From Bacteroidales bacterium (GTDB lineage Bacteria; Bacteroidota; Bacteroidia; Bacteroidales; UBA932): 64,000 nucleotides of DNA. Position 1 is the first letter of the stretch; the number at the start of each line of letters is the position of its first letter. Below the pieces are notes generated by a model. The model had not been told where the DNA came from. It did no database searches and saw only the letters and a list, made by a program, of their open reading frames with translations. The stretch spans positions 1 to 64,000 of the forward strand of contig JAKSJG010000002.1 of NCBI GenBank assembly GCA_024398365.1. Direction: 5' to 3'. A program made the translations under genes and the position numbers. This document shows, piece by piece, positions 52,776 through 61,139 of the stretch.

Positions 52776-53171
52776 ATGAAGAAATATCTCATTCTGGCTT
52801 TGGCCTGCCTCTTCTGCAGCAATGCAGTTTCCGCCCAGGACAGCGGAGCGGACATTTTCGCACCGATCTGCAAATATATGGAACAGGGAGAATGCGAAAA
52901 GCTGTCCGTATGGTTCGCGAACAACCTCGAACTTGACATCCTCGGAGCCGTGAACAACTGCTCACGCAATCAGGCAAAGCTGATAATGCGCAATTTCTTC
53001 GCCAATTTCACCCCGAAGCACATAGATATCATACACCGGAGCGGCAGCGCCCCTATGAAATACGCCGTCGGCACACTCGATGCCGGCGGCGAGAAATTCA
53101 GGATTATCCTCTATGTCAAGGCTGACGGTGGCAAGAGCTACGTCGAGCAGCTCAAGATCAGCCGGGAATAA
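52776..53171 (+). CDS. DUF4783-family exported protein
   Basis: A 131-residue protein with a signal peptide (LALACLFCSNAVSAQ) and an NTF2-like fold typical of DUF4783: ICKYMEQGECEKLSVWFANNLEL, SRNQAKLIMRNFFANFTPK, MKYAVGTLDAGGEKFRIILYVK. This small family is nearly confined to Bacteroidetes and its function is unknown. It diverges from rlmH and converges on the 5'-nucleotidase genes, 3 bases from their end; no terminator is visible between. Confidence 0.88.
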   Translation: MKKYLILALACLFCSNAVSAQDSGADIFAPICKYMEQGECEKLSVWFANNLELDILGAVNNCSRNQAKLIMRNFFANFTPKHIDIIHRSGSAPMKYAVGTLDAGGEKFRIILYVKADGGKSYVEQLKISRE

Positions 53172-53174
53172 TCA

Positions 53175-54008
53175 TCAATAGATATCCATCCTGCCCACTA
53201 CCAGTCCCTGGCCTCCTGCCTGGACGATAGGCACCACTTTGCCGTCAAGATCCTTCTCCTCGCGGGCCTCATTGAGGAAAGTGTGGGTATGACCGCCTAT
53301 GACGATGTCGATGTTGCGCGAGTTGCGCACCATCAGCACATCTGACGGCTTGTTGTATGAACCCCCGTCAAATCCGAAATGCGACAGCAGTATCACCAGG
53401 TCGCAGTGCTTCCTGTTCTTGAGATAATCTGCGTAATAGTTCACCCTTTCGATACCATCGAGGCGCACGAGACCGTCGGTATGGACTTTCATCACAACAC
53501 CTTCAAGGTATGAGGTGACACCGATGATACCTATCTTCATACCTCCGCGATGCACTATGGTGTAAGGCTTGATGATCTTCTTGAGACAGGTGTTGGAGAA
53601 ATCGTAGTTACAGGTGATGGTAGTGTGCTTAGCTTTCTTCAGACGGCGCAGAAGCTCTTCCTTGCCGTTGTCGAATTCGTGGTTGCCGAGAGTGGCAACG
53701 TCATACTTGAGGGCCTTCACCAGTTCGATCTCGAGATCTCCGCGTGAGACAGTGAAATATGGCGTACCCTGGTTGTAGTCTCCTCCGTCGAGCAGAAGCA
53801 CGTTCTTCTTGCCGTACTGTTCACGGATTTCGTTGATATACTGGAGACGGCGCTCAACTCCTCCGAGACCCTTGCCGCGGCCGACTCTGCAAGGGTCGAT
53901 CTGGCTGTGGGTGTCATTGGTGTGAAGTATTACGAGCCTCTGGGCATCAGCCTGCCCGAGAGGCATCAGCAGCAGGGCTGCCGCAATGATGTATTTGTAT
54001 GTCTTCAT
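53175..54008 (-). CDS. 5'-nucleotidase-type metallophosphatase, catalytic half
   Basis: A 277-residue exported protein (signal peptide ending GQADAQ) equal to the N-terminal catalytic domain of UshA-type 5'-nucleotidases: HTNDTHSQIDPC, LLLDGGDYNQGTP, TLGNHEFDNG, LLSHFGFDGG and IGGHTHTFL supply the dinuclear-metal ligands. The C-terminal substrate-specificity domain is encoded by the separate gene just upstream (3-base gap). It likely dephosphorylates nucleotides in the periplasm. Confidence 0.93.
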   Translation of the reverse strand: MKTYKYIIAAALLLMPLGQADAQRLVILHTNDTHSQIDPCRVGRGKGLGGVERRLQYINEIREQYGKKNVLLLDGGDYNQGTPYFTVSRGDLEIELVKALKYDVATLGNHEFDNGKEELLRRLKKAKHTTITCNYDFSNTCLKKIIKPYTIVHRGGMKIGIIGVTSYLEGVVMKVHTDGLVRLDGIERVNYYADYLKNRKHCDLVILLSHFGFDGGSYNKPSDVLMVRNSRNIDIVIGGHTHTFLNEAREEKDLDGKVVPIVQAGGQGLVVGRMDIY

Positions 54009-54011
54009 GGC

Positions 54012-54776
54012 TTATTCAGGTCTGATTGCCGGATTGCCCAGCGTTTCTACGATTGTTCTGCCGTCGCAGACAGGCTCTATGGTGCGGCCTTCTGCGGTCA
54101 TTTTTCGGATATAGTCGATGATGGCATCGCGGAGAAAGATCTTGCTTTCCTGCAGATTGGTCGCATAGTTCTTGAGCTGCACGCCGTCTCCGCCCTCCAT
54201 GAGGAAGTTGATGGTGGCGAACTTGTAGGTCTTCTCAGGGTCCAGCGGCTCGCCGCCGATCTCAACGCTCTTGACCTTCCTGTCCATGACCACGATCTTC
54301 ACATTGCTCAAGGCCTCCATCCTGCGGGCCAGCTGCTTGAACAGCAGCATGAGGTCGGATCCCTTGATGTCAAACACCACGATGGTATTGTCGAAAGGGA
54401 AGATGGAATAGATGTCATAGACCCTCACGGCGCCCTTCGGCAGACTGGTACGTATGCCGCCGAAATTGGTCATCGCCAGATCCACCTTGGTGTTGAACAA
54501 CGCCTCCGCCTCCTCACGTATGACATCGGCTGCGAAGTTAGACAGCGGACTCTCCGGACGCCGGCTGGAATATTCCTCCTTTGAATAACCTATTATCTCC
54601 TGGAGAGGAGCAAGCAGCGGACTGTACTTGGCGATGATCTTCGTCGCCTTGTCATCCTTGATCTGATCGTAGTCCCCGTTCATCTGTACGGTGGTCCACT
54701 TGTAGTTGACCTGCGCATTGGCCGCAAAGGCCGAGAGCATCAGCGCAGCAGCTAGCAGAATTCTTTTCATTTTCAT
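54012..54776 (-). CDS. 5'-nucleotidase C-terminal (substrate-binding) domain protein
   Basis: A 254-residue exported protein (signal peptide ending FAANAQ) made of the 5'-nucleotidase C-terminal domain: RRPESPLSNFAADVIREE, MTNFGGIRTSLPKG, VYDIYSIFPFDNTIVVFDIKGSDL and FLMEGGDGVQL. In most bacteria this is fused behind the metallophosphatase domain, here encoded by the next gene. Both have their own signal peptides, so the halves probably assemble in the periplasm. Confidence 0.93.
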   Translation of the reverse strand: MKMKRILLAAALMLSAFAANAQVNYKWTTVQMNGDYDQIKDDKATKIIAKYSPLLAPLQEIIGYSKEEYSSRRPESPLSNFAADVIREEAEALFNTKVDLAMTNFGGIRTSLPKGAVRVYDIYSIFPFDNTIVVFDIKGSDLMLLFKQLARRMEALSNVKIVVMDRKVKSVEIGGEPLDPEKTYKFATINFLMEGGDGVQLKNYATNLQESKIFLRDAIIDYIRKMTAEGRTIEPVCDGRTIVETLGNPAIRPE

Positions 54777-54782
54777 ATAATA

Positions 54783-56174
54783 TCAATTCTTTTGTTTCAT
54801 CCAGCGCCAGAGATCCTTGAATGTGGACTTCTTGCCGTACATCAGGATACCGGCCTTGTAAATTTTTGCCGAAAGATACGCAATTCCGAGGAAAGTAACG
54901 AATAGCAGCGCTATGGAAAGTGCGAGCTCCCACCCCGGGACAACTCCGAACGGTATGCGGGCGAGCATCACCATAGGCGAGGTGAACGGAATGATGGACG
55001 CCCAGAATGACAGCTGGCTGCTCGGGTGCTCGAATGTATGAAGCATTATGAATATGCCGATGATCAGCGGGATTGTGACAGGAAGCTGGAGCTGGTTGGT
55101 GTCGGCCTCATTGTCCACGGCCGCACCGATTGCGGCGAACATCGAAGCATAGAGCAGATATCCGAGAAGGAAGTAAATGATGAAGCAGACGATGAGATAT
55201 GTCCAGTTGAGGCTGCGGATCTGCCCGATGATGTTCACTACTGCACTTGCGGCACCGTCTTCGCCGGCCTGCTCTCCAGAAGCCTGGATCGCAGCAGCGA
55301 CATCTTCCGGGTGAAGTCCGTCAGCATCGGACATCTGAACGATCTGCTCCGCACCGCCAATCTTTTCGAGCAGTTCCGGAGCGGCGAACGCATTGACTGC
55401 GGATACAATCGCCAGGGTCAGCACAATCCAGATGACGAACTGTGTCAATGCCACGAGCGCCACTCCGATGATCTTGCCCACCATCAGGTCAACGGCCCTG
55501 ACAGAGGACACGACAACCTCCACGACGCGGCTGCTCTTCTCGTCTATCACACTGCGCATCACCATAGTGCCGAACATAAAGACGAACAGGTAGATGAGGA
55601 AGCTCATCAGATATGACAATATCATATAGAGCTCCACCGAATCCTCCTTCGCCTCCCCGTCATCGGTCAAGGTAAGCGCATTGATTTTGATATCGGTCTT
55701 GCATTCAGCAAGGATCTCGTCAAGGTTTCCGAGGTTGTATGCGGCGAGCTTCTTCTCCTCCACCGCCTTGTTGACGGATTCGGAGATATCGGATTTCAGC
55801 TCGATGTTCAACGGCTCCTTCGAAATGGTCGTGACGCTGACATTGCCGGACGCATCCGCTTCGGAGACCTCCACGGCGGCATATATGCCCATATCGTCAA
55901 ACAGATCGCGGATCACTTCCATCGTCTCCCCTTCGGCGGCCGGTACATATTCGACATTGCCGTCGTTCTCCAAGTACGGTGCGACGAATCCGGAATGGTC
56001 TATGACTTTGACCGTCTCCTTCTCGTTGCCGTCCCAGAGCGCGATGAGGACAGGCACGCAGATGAGCAGGCCCATCAGCAGCGGGGTGAGAAGCGTGGTG
56101 AGGATGAATGACTTCTTGCGGACACGGACTGAATATTCGTGCGCGATGACAATTCCTATCTTGTTCAAATTCAT
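54783..56174 (-). CDS. ABC-2 type transporter permease (NatB-like)
   Basis: A 463-residue permease: one N-terminal membrane helix after IAHEYSVRVRKKSFILTTLLTPLLMG, a large extracytoplasmic domain, then about five helices (YLFVFMFGTMVMRSVIDEKSSRVVEVVVSSV, LIVCFIIYFLLGYLLYASMF). This is the NatB/YhaP layout of sodium or drug exporters. The ATG lies 11 bases after the ATPase stop, and an AGGAGG SD overlaps that stop codon. Confidence 0.92.
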   Translation of the reverse strand: MNLNKIGIVIAHEYSVRVRKKSFILTTLLTPLLMGLLICVPVLIALWDGNEKETVKVIDHSGFVAPYLENDGNVEYVPAAEGETMEVIRDLFDDMGIYAAVEVSEADASGNVSVTTISKEPLNIELKSDISESVNKAVEEKKLAAYNLGNLDEILAECKTDIKINALTLTDDGEAKEDSVELYMILSYLMSFLIYLFVFMFGTMVMRSVIDEKSSRVVEVVVSSVRAVDLMVGKIIGVALVALTQFVIWIVLTLAIVSAVNAFAAPELLEKIGGAEQIVQMSDADGLHPEDVAAAIQASGEQAGEDGAASAVVNIIGQIRSLNWTYLIVCFIIYFLLGYLLYASMFAAIGAAVDNEADTNQLQLPVTIPLIIGIFIMLHTFEHPSSQLSFWASIIPFTSPMVMLARIPFGVVPGWELALSIALLFVTFLGIAYLSAKIYKAGILMYGKKSTFKDLWRWMKQKN

Positions 56175-56185
56175 GGCCGGCCCTC

Positions 56186-57031
56186 CTATTTGTCAGTTAC
56201 AAGTTTGATGAATATATCGTTCATCGCAGGAATTATCTCCCTGTATGAGTTGATGACAGCGCCGCGGGCGATGAGGGCGCTGAGCACCTCGTTGCCGCCG
56301 TTGGTGGCATCGACGATTTCGGTGTGCTGCCCTTCGCTGTCAGTGTAGATGATCTCGGCATTGTTGTCGCCGTATCTGTGGCGGATCTCATCCACCGGCC
56401 CGTTGACCACGACGTGGGACTTGTTGATGAGAGCGATCTCATCGCAGAGCTCCTCCACTGATTCCATATTGTGGGTGGAGAGAATGATGGTGGTGCCTTC
56501 GTCGCGCAGACGGAGAATCTCATTGCGTATGAGCTGGGCATTGACAGGGTCGAAGCCGGAGAACGGCTCGTCGAGGATGAGCAGCTGCGGCTTGTGGAGC
56601 ACCGTGGTGATGAACTGCACCTTCTGCGCCATACCCTTGGAGAGTTCCTCCACCTTCTTGTCCCACCAGCTCTGTATCCCGAAGCGGGTGAACCATTTCT
56701 TGAGCTCGGCCAGGGCCTCGGCGCTGGACATGCCCTTGAGGCGCGCCAGATACAGGGCCTGCTCGCCCACCTTCATCTTCTTGTAGAGTCCGCGTTCCTC
56801 CGGGAGGTAGCCTATCCTGCGGACGATGTCGTCATCCACCGGCCGGCCATCATACCATACCGAACCGGAAGTAGGGATGGTGATGCGGTTGATTATTCGT
56901 ATGAGAGTAGTCTTACCCGCCCCGTTCGGACCAAGCAGACCGAATATCTTCCCTTGTGGTATTTCCAGGGAAATATTGTCAAGAGCGGTGTATTCACCGA
57001 ACTTCTTGCTTATCGACTTGCATTCGAGCAT
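56186..57031 (-). CDS. ABC transporter ATP-binding protein (NatA-like)
   Basis: A 281-residue ATPase. The start MLECKSISKKFGEYTALD at 57031 matches family N-termini; an ATG at 57061 would place the coding region over the promoter. Walker A GPNGAGKTT, signature VEELSKGMAQKVQF, Walker B LLILDEPFSGFD and switch STHNME are intact. It drives the permease encoded by the next gene. A -7 box TACATTTG lies at 57057-57050 on the minus strand. Confidence 0.93.
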   Translation of the reverse strand: MLECKSISKKFGEYTALDNISLEIPQGKIFGLLGPNGAGKTTLIRIINRITIPTSGSVWYDGRPVDDDIVRRIGYLPEERGLYKKMKVGEQALYLARLKGMSSAEALAELKKWFTRFGIQSWWDKKVEELSKGMAQKVQFITTVLHKPQLLILDEPFSGFDPVNAQLIRNEILRLRDEGTTIILSTHNMESVEELCDEIALINKSHVVVNGPVDEIRHRYGDNNAEIIYTDSEGQHTEIVDATNGGNEVLSALIARGAVINSYREIIPAMNDIFIKLVTDK

Positions 57032-57049
57032 ACTGCATATATTATTATA

Positions 57050-57057
57050 CAAATGTA
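57050..57057 (-). promoter_or_regulatory. -7 element of the ABC transporter operon
   Basis: TACATTTG on the minus strand, 18 bases before the ATG at 57031. No -33 TTTG at the right distance. Confidence 0.45.
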
Positions 57058-57068
57058 ACATTTTTTGC

Positions 57069-58046
57069 TCATTCCTTAATATAGTGCCTCAATCTTATCA
57101 TCGAGACGCTGTCCAGCACGTTCTCGCGCAGCAGACCTTCGGCATTCCAGAGGGAGTCAGGGCAGATGCGGCGGAAGCGCACTATGCTGCGGGCGCCGCT
57201 GCGGCCAAGGTACGGATGACGCGCCAGGCTGTCCTCCGGCAGTGTCCAGATGTCCAGCGGCCTGATCAGGGAAGCATCCGCCTTCACACATTCGCGCAGC
57301 GGAGCGAATCTCTCCTCGTCCATGCCATAGACCTCAAGCAGCTGGTCCACAGCATAGAAGCCGCCCAGAGACTCGCGGTATTCGATGATCTTGCGGGCAT
57401 AATAAGGTCCTATGCCGCGCAGCGAGACGAGAGCCGTGCTGTCCGCCGAATTGAGTTCCACCTTAGGGATGTCGATGAAGGGCTCCAGCCGCTCGTAGAG
57501 CGAATCGGTTACTACATACATCTTCTTGAAATCCTCCTTCACGCGGAACTTTCCGCCCTTGGAGCGGTAATTCTCTATGCTCTCCGCCTGGCGTTCCGAC
57601 AGACCGAGGCGCACCAGGTCCTCGAGAGATACGGTATTGGGATCAAACGGGAACGACTCCACGCTGCGCTTCGGCCTGCCGCCGGACTGATAGGACGAAG
57701 GCGGCGCCTCATATCCTCCCCAGCGGCTCTTCTGCGGCTGCGACGCCGCACTCCTGCCCTCAGAGCGCCGTCCGCCGGCGCCACTCCTGCCACCGCCACG
57801 GCCGTACTGCCTCCGCTGATATGGCCGATAATCCGATGGAGCGTCGGAGCCGTCCGTGGCAGTCCCTCCGGGCTGAACCGGCTCCACCTCCTCCGCCACG
57901 GCCTCAACAGGCGCAGGCTTCTGCACCACCTTCACCACGAAGATGGCCAGCTGAAATCCCAATACCAGAAAAATAAGGGCTACAACGCCCGAAGTTGCGT
58001 TACTGGAGAGTTTCTCCCTCCTCTTGTCCGGCTCCCGCCTCATCAT
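57069..58046 (-). CDS. Helix-hairpin-helix membrane-anchored protein (ComEA-like)
   Basis: A 325-residue protein: short basic N-terminus, one membrane helix (ATSGVVALIFLVLGFQLAIFVV), a long low-complexity Gly/Arg/Ser linker (about 45-120), then repeated helix-hairpin-helix units (FDPNTVSLEDLVRLGLSERQAESI; VELNSADSTALVSLRGIGPYYARKIIEYRESLGGF). The HhH pair is that of ComEA-type DNA-binding proteins. Its start lies inside the 3' end of rsmI (47-base overlap) and is preceded by AAGGAGG at 58061-58055, 8 bases away. Confidence 0.85.
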   Translation of the reverse strand: MMRREPDKRREKLSSNATSGVVALIFLVLGFQLAIFVVKVVQKPAPVEAVAEEVEPVQPGGTATDGSDAPSDYRPYQRRQYGRGGGRSGAGGRRSEGRSAASQPQKSRWGGYEAPPSSYQSGGRPKRSVESFPFDPNTVSLEDLVRLGLSERQAESIENYRSKGGKFRVKEDFKKMYVVTDSLYERLEPFIDIPKVELNSADSTALVSLRGIGPYYARKIIEYRESLGGFYAVDQLLEVYGMDEERFAPLRECVKADASLIRPLDIWTLPEDSLARHPYLGRSGARSIVRFRRICPDSLWNAEGLLRENVLDSVSMIRLRHYIKE

Positions 58047-58719
58047 CTACCTTTCCTCCTTTGACAATAATTACTATTTCGCCCTTCGGCTCATTTTTGC
58101 TGAAATACTCATACAGCTCCTGCAGCGTCCCGCGGTGGGTGGTGTCGTGCAGCTTGGATATCTCGCGCGACACGGATGCCGGGCGCTCCGCTCCGAAATA
58201 CTCCACGAACTGCCCCAGGGTCTTCGCCAGACGGAACGGGGACTCATAGAACACCATCGTGCGCTCCTCACCCGCCAAAGTCTTGAGCTTGGTCTGACGG
58301 CCCTTCTTGACAGGCAGAAAGCCCTCGAAGCAGAAGCGGTCACACGGGAAACCGGAATTCACCAGGGCCGGCACGAACGCCGTCGGGCCCGGAAGGGTCT
58401 CCACCTCGATGCCCGCCTCGACGCAGGTGCGCACCAGCAGGAAGCCCGGATCTGAGATGCCCGGTGTGCCGGCATCGCTGACCAGCGCCACTGTCATCCC
58501 GGCGAGAATCCTGTCCCTGACGGACTCCACGGTCTTGTGCTCGTTGAACTTGTGATGAGCCTCCATGTGCGTGCTTATCTCATATTTCTTGAGCAGCACC
58601 GAACTCGTGCGCGTATCCTCAGCCAGGACCAGATCCGCCTCCTTCAGCACGCGTATGGCGCGGAAGGTCATATCCTCGAGGTTGCCTATAGGTGTCGGAA
58701 CTATATAGAGTTTGGACAT
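58000..58719 (-). CDS. rsmI: 16S rRNA (cytidine1402-2'-O)-methyltransferase
   Basis: A 239-residue tetrapyrrole-methylase-fold enzyme. The start MSKLYIVPTPIGNLEDMTFRAI at 58719 is the conserved family N-terminus; an upstream in-frame ATG at 58899 runs back across the divergent tdk gene and is rejected. LAEDTRTSSVLLKKYEI, VSDAGTPGISDPGF and RFCFEGFLPVKKGRQ are signatures. It methylates the ribosomal P-site nucleotide C1402. Its 3' end overlaps the HhH gene by 47 bases. Confidence 0.95.
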   Translation of the reverse strand: MSKLYIVPTPIGNLEDMTFRAIRVLKEADLVLAEDTRTSSVLLKKYEISTHMEAHHKFNEHKTVESVRDRILAGMTVALVSDAGTPGISDPGFLLVRTCVEAGIEVETLPGPTAFVPALVNSGFPCDRFCFEGFLPVKKGRQTKLKTLAGEERTMVFYESPFRLAKTLGQFVEYFGAERPASVSREISKLHDTTHRGTLQELYEYFSKNEPKGEIVIIVKGGKVDDEAGAGQEEGETLQ

Positions 58720-58725
58720 TTTTAT

Positions 58726-58758
58726 TAACTTTGTATTCAAACCAACTCTGCAAAAATA
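58726..58758. promoter_or_regulatory. Divergent -7 elements of tdk and rsmI
   Basis: Plus strand TAACTTTG (726-733) precedes tdk by 32 bases. Minus strand TATTTTTG (758-751) precedes rsmI by 31 bases. Neither has a TTTG at the ideal -33 distance. Confidence 0.45.
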
Positions 58759-58765
58759 GTCAAAA

Positions 58766-59341
58766 ATGTTCATCGAATGCACAAAAAATACAGGCCGCAT
58801 CGAAGTCATCTGCGGCTCGATGTTCTCCGGAAAGACCGAGGAACTCATCCGCAGGATGCGCCGCGCTGTCTTCGCAAACCTTGAAGTCAAGATATTCAAG
58901 CCTCAGATTGACGTGCGCTACTCCGCGACCAACGTTGTATCGCACGACGCGCACGCCATCGAATCCACTCCGGTGGCATCATCTGCCGAGATTCTCTCGC
59001 TCGTTGGCACCGCACGCGTGGTTGGCATCGACGAGGCTCAGTTCTTCGATGAAGGCATAGTGGAAGTGGCCCAGGAACTCGCCGCACGCGGGGTCCGCGT
59101 CATCGCCGCCGGCCTTGACATGGACTACCTCGGCAAGCCTTTCGGCCCAATGCCGGCCTTGATGGCCGTGGCCGAGGACGTGGCCAAGGTGCACGCCATC
59201 TGCGTTCGCTGCGGCGACCTCGCCTATGTCTCCCACCGCCTCTCCAAGAGCGACAAGCTCGTCGAACTCGGCGAAAAGGACATCTACGAGCCGATCTGCC
59301 GCGCCTGCTTCAACGCACTCAAGAAAGCCGGAAAATTGTAA
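58766..59341 (+). CDS. tdk: Thymidine kinase (type II)
   Basis: A 191-residue thymidine kinase of the TK1-like class. P loop GSMFSGKTE (17-25), Walker B-like [10 protein letters not shown], lasso region and a zinc site from CVRCG and CRAC near the C-terminus. It phosphorylates thymidine in the salvage pathway. Single gene, divergent from rsmI. Confidence 0.96.
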   Translation: MFIECTKNTGRIEVICGSMFSGKTEELIRRMRRAVFANLEVKIFKPQIDVRYSATNVVSHDAHAIESTPVASSAEILSLVGTARVVGIDEAQFFDEGIVEVAQELAARGVRVIAAGLDMDYLGKPFGPMPALMAVAEDVAKVHAICVRCGDLAYVSHRLSKSDKLVELGEKDIYEPICRACFNALKKAGKL

Positions 59342-59425
59342 CGGCCCAACCCGCTGTACCTCAGTTCACAGAGCATCCTCTTCCATCTCCGGGAACCTGA
59401 GAAAGGCGGATTTTGGCGGAAATAA

Positions 59426-59456
59426 TTTGGTATTTCAAAAAAAGGCCGTATCTTTG
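59426..59456 (+). promoter_or_regulatory. Promoter of the initiator tRNA gene
   Basis: TTTG (426-429), a 19-base spacer and TATCTTTG (449-456) match the consensus. The mature tRNA starts 12 bases downstream. The stretch 59342-59425 shows nothing else. Confidence 0.75.
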
Positions 59457-59467
59457 CAGTCCAATAC

Positions 59468-59540
59468 CGCGGGGTAGAGCAGTTGGTAGCTTGTCGGGCT
59501 CATAACCCGGAGGTCGTAGGTTCGAGTCCTGCCCCCGCTA
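59468..59540 (+). tRNA. Initiator tRNA-fMet (CAT anticodon)
   Basis: The 73-base cloverleaf begins CGCGGGG and its 3' acceptor strand is CCCCGCT plus discriminator A, leaving an unpaired C1-T72, the initiator hallmark. The anticodon loop CTCATAA is flanked by three G-C pairs (GGG/CCC), the second hallmark. The T arm is GTAGG-TTCGAGT-CCTGC. CCA is not encoded. It closely matches bacterial fMet tRNAs. Confidence 0.95.
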
Positions 59541-59546
59541 CACAGT

Positions 59547-59576
59547 GAGACAAATCGCAAGGTTTGTCTCTTTTTT
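59547..59576 (+). terminator. Intrinsic terminator of tRNA-fMet
   Basis: GAGACAAATC (547-556) pairs with GGTTTGTCTC (561-570) around GCAA, followed by six T. Confidence 0.9.
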
Positions 59577-59772
59577 GTTATGTAACCTCGCAAGTATCTA
59601 ATGGCAAAGGAATCAAAATATAGGAGCAAAATGTTCGGTTATTGTTTCCTGTATTAAACGCACTTAGGGTAAGAGTTGGCTTATATATTGGATATTTTAT
59701 TGATATACAGTATTATAAGCGAGAATGCTTTATATTGCAAAAGTCTTCGCAAGGTAAAATAACGCTACTCGC

Positions 59773-59825
59773 TATTTTACTTTTACCACCGAAAGTAAAA
59801 TAATCAAAAATTTATTGTAATTTTG
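59773..59825 (+). promoter_or_regulatory. fic operator palindrome and -7 element
   Basis: TATTTTACTTT (773-783) is perfectly repeated in inverse as AAAGTAAAATA (792-802), with 8 bases between. A third GTAAAATA lies at 754-761. TAATTTTG (818-825) fits the -7 consensus, so the palindrome covers the -33 region. The rest of 59577-59772 is AT-rich with no other visible feature. Confidence 0.65.
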
Positions 59826-59846
59826 CATCATAAAAGTATCATTGTT

Positions 59847-60983
59847 ATGATTAGGCTTGAAGAATATAATGCTGGACATTATGAAACCGGGTATGGATAT
59901 AAGTATTTCGTACCATCAATGATTAATGATGAATGGGCATGGAATAACCCTGAAATTAATAGATTGCTGGAAAAAGCTGCCATAAAATTAGGAGAACTGA
60001 ATTCGTTCTCTAAACTTGTACCAAATTTAGAGTTGTTTATTCAGCTTCATGTAACGAAAGAAGCCGTGGTTTCCAGTAGGATAGAAGGAACTCAAACTAA
60101 GATGGATGAAGCTTTGCTCCCTTTAGAGGAAGTTCAGCCAGAAAGACGTGATGATTGGAAGGAAGTCAATAACTACATCAAAGCAATAAATAATGCAATT
60201 GAAGATCTGGAGTCACTTCCAATATCTAGTAGATTAATCAAGATGACGCACAAAATATTGCTTGACAGTGTGCGTGGAGAATATAAAATGCCAGGTGAAT
60301 ATCGAACAAGTCAAAATTGGATTGGCGGCAATTCTTTAGCAGATGCCAGATATATTCCACCGCATCATAATTGCGTAGGCGATTTGATGGGAGACCTTGA
60401 GGAATTCCTTAACAATGACCAAATTAACGTTCCTTCTCTCATTAAAATTGCCATTGCCCATTACCAGTTCGAAAGCATCCACCCCTTCCTTGACGGGAAT
60501 GGGCGTATAGGAAGACTGATGATAACATTATTTCTAGTTAATGAGCACATTCTGGACAAGCCTCTTTTATATCTATCAACATATTTTGAAAAGAACAAGG
60601 GCTTATATTACGACAACTTAACAAGCGTTAGGGACAAGAACGATATGGCTCATTGGTTGAAATATTTTCTTGTCGGAGTCGAGCAAACAGCCTCACACGC
60701 CGTCGAAACTCTGTCACAAATCATTACTTTTAAGGAAAAAATGGAGTCTGAAATCCACAACACATACGGAAGAAGGACTGCCCAAGCCATAGTTCTACTT
60801 CATTCTCTATTGATTAATCCATTCGTCACAGTCGAACAGGCCGCGAAGGAGTGTAAGTTATCATATAAAGCAGCCAACGATCTCGTTGCCCGTTTTTGTG
60901 AAGATGGATATTTGTCGGAAACATCCGGACGAAGTCGAAATAGGTATTTTGTTTTCTCTTCGTATCTTGACTTGTTTGAATAA
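59847..60983 (+). CDS. Fic-family AMPylase-like protein with C-terminal winged helix
   Basis: A 378-residue protein. The start MIRLEEYNAGHYETGYGY at 59847 follows the -7 box by 21 bases; an ATG at 59823 overlaps that box and is rejected. An N-terminal inhibitory helix has SSRIEGT, the (S/T)xxxE(G/N) motif of class II Fic proteins. The catalytic motif HPFLDGNGRIGR is complete. The C-terminal ~75 residues form a winged-helix domain (TVEQAAKECKLSYKAANDLVARF). Codon use is markedly AT-rich compared with neighbours. Target unknown. Confidence 0.92.
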   Translation: MIRLEEYNAGHYETGYGYKYFVPSMINDEWAWNNPEINRLLEKAAIKLGELNSFSKLVPNLELFIQLHVTKEAVVSSRIEGTQTKMDEALLPLEEVQPERRDDWKEVNNYIKAINNAIEDLESLPISSRLIKMTHKILLDSVRGEYKMPGEYRTSQNWIGGNSLADARYIPPHHNCVGDLMGDLEEFLNNDQINVPSLIKIAIAHYQFESIHPFLDGNGRIGRLMITLFLVNEHILDKPLLYLSTYFEKNKGLYYDNLTSVRDKNDMAHWLKYFLVGVEQTASHAVETLSQIITFKEKMESEIHNTYGRRTAQAIVLLHSLLINPFVTVEQAAKECKLSYKAANDLVARFCEDGYLSETSGRSRNRYFVFSSYLDLFE

Positions 60984-61055
60984 TTATATTTACTAGTGTA
61001 TTTTGACCTGTTATATCAATTCTATCAATTCCTGAATTTGATTGATATCCTCCCA

Positions 61056-61065
61056 GAACCGGTTC
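61056..61065. repeat. 10-bp palindrome within a small stem structure
   Basis: GAACCGGTTC is a perfect palindrome between CCTCC (61049-61053) and GGAGG (61073-61077), downstream of fic at the edge of the AT-rich segment. No function is assigned. Confidence 0.4.
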
Positions 61066-61091
61066 GAGATTCGGAGGTGGTAGCCTACTAA

Positions 61092-61127
61092 GACGGACAA
61101 TGAGCAATCATTGCCCGTCATTTTTTT
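61092..61127 (+). terminator. Terminator between fic and tenA
   Basis: GACGGACAATGA (092-103) pairs with TCATTGCCCGTC (108-119) around GCAA with one mismatch, followed by seven T. It serves fic and perhaps convergent tenA. Confidence 0.85.
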
Positions 61128-61139
61128 GTTAAAGCTGCA

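Noticed and set aside
58720..58899. N-terminal extension of rsmI by 60 codons
   Set aside because: It crosses the divergent tdk gene and both promoters; the conserved family start is at 58719.
59435..59629. Minus-strand 64-codon frame over the initiator tRNA
   Set aside because: A well-known type of spurious translation across a tRNA gene.
61049..61092. Possible tRNA remnant or attachment-site copy after fic (GGTTCGAGATTCGG)
   Set aside because: The GGTTCGAG string recalls a T loop, but flanking bases do not pair as a T stem and no long match to the tRNA-fMet 3' end exists.
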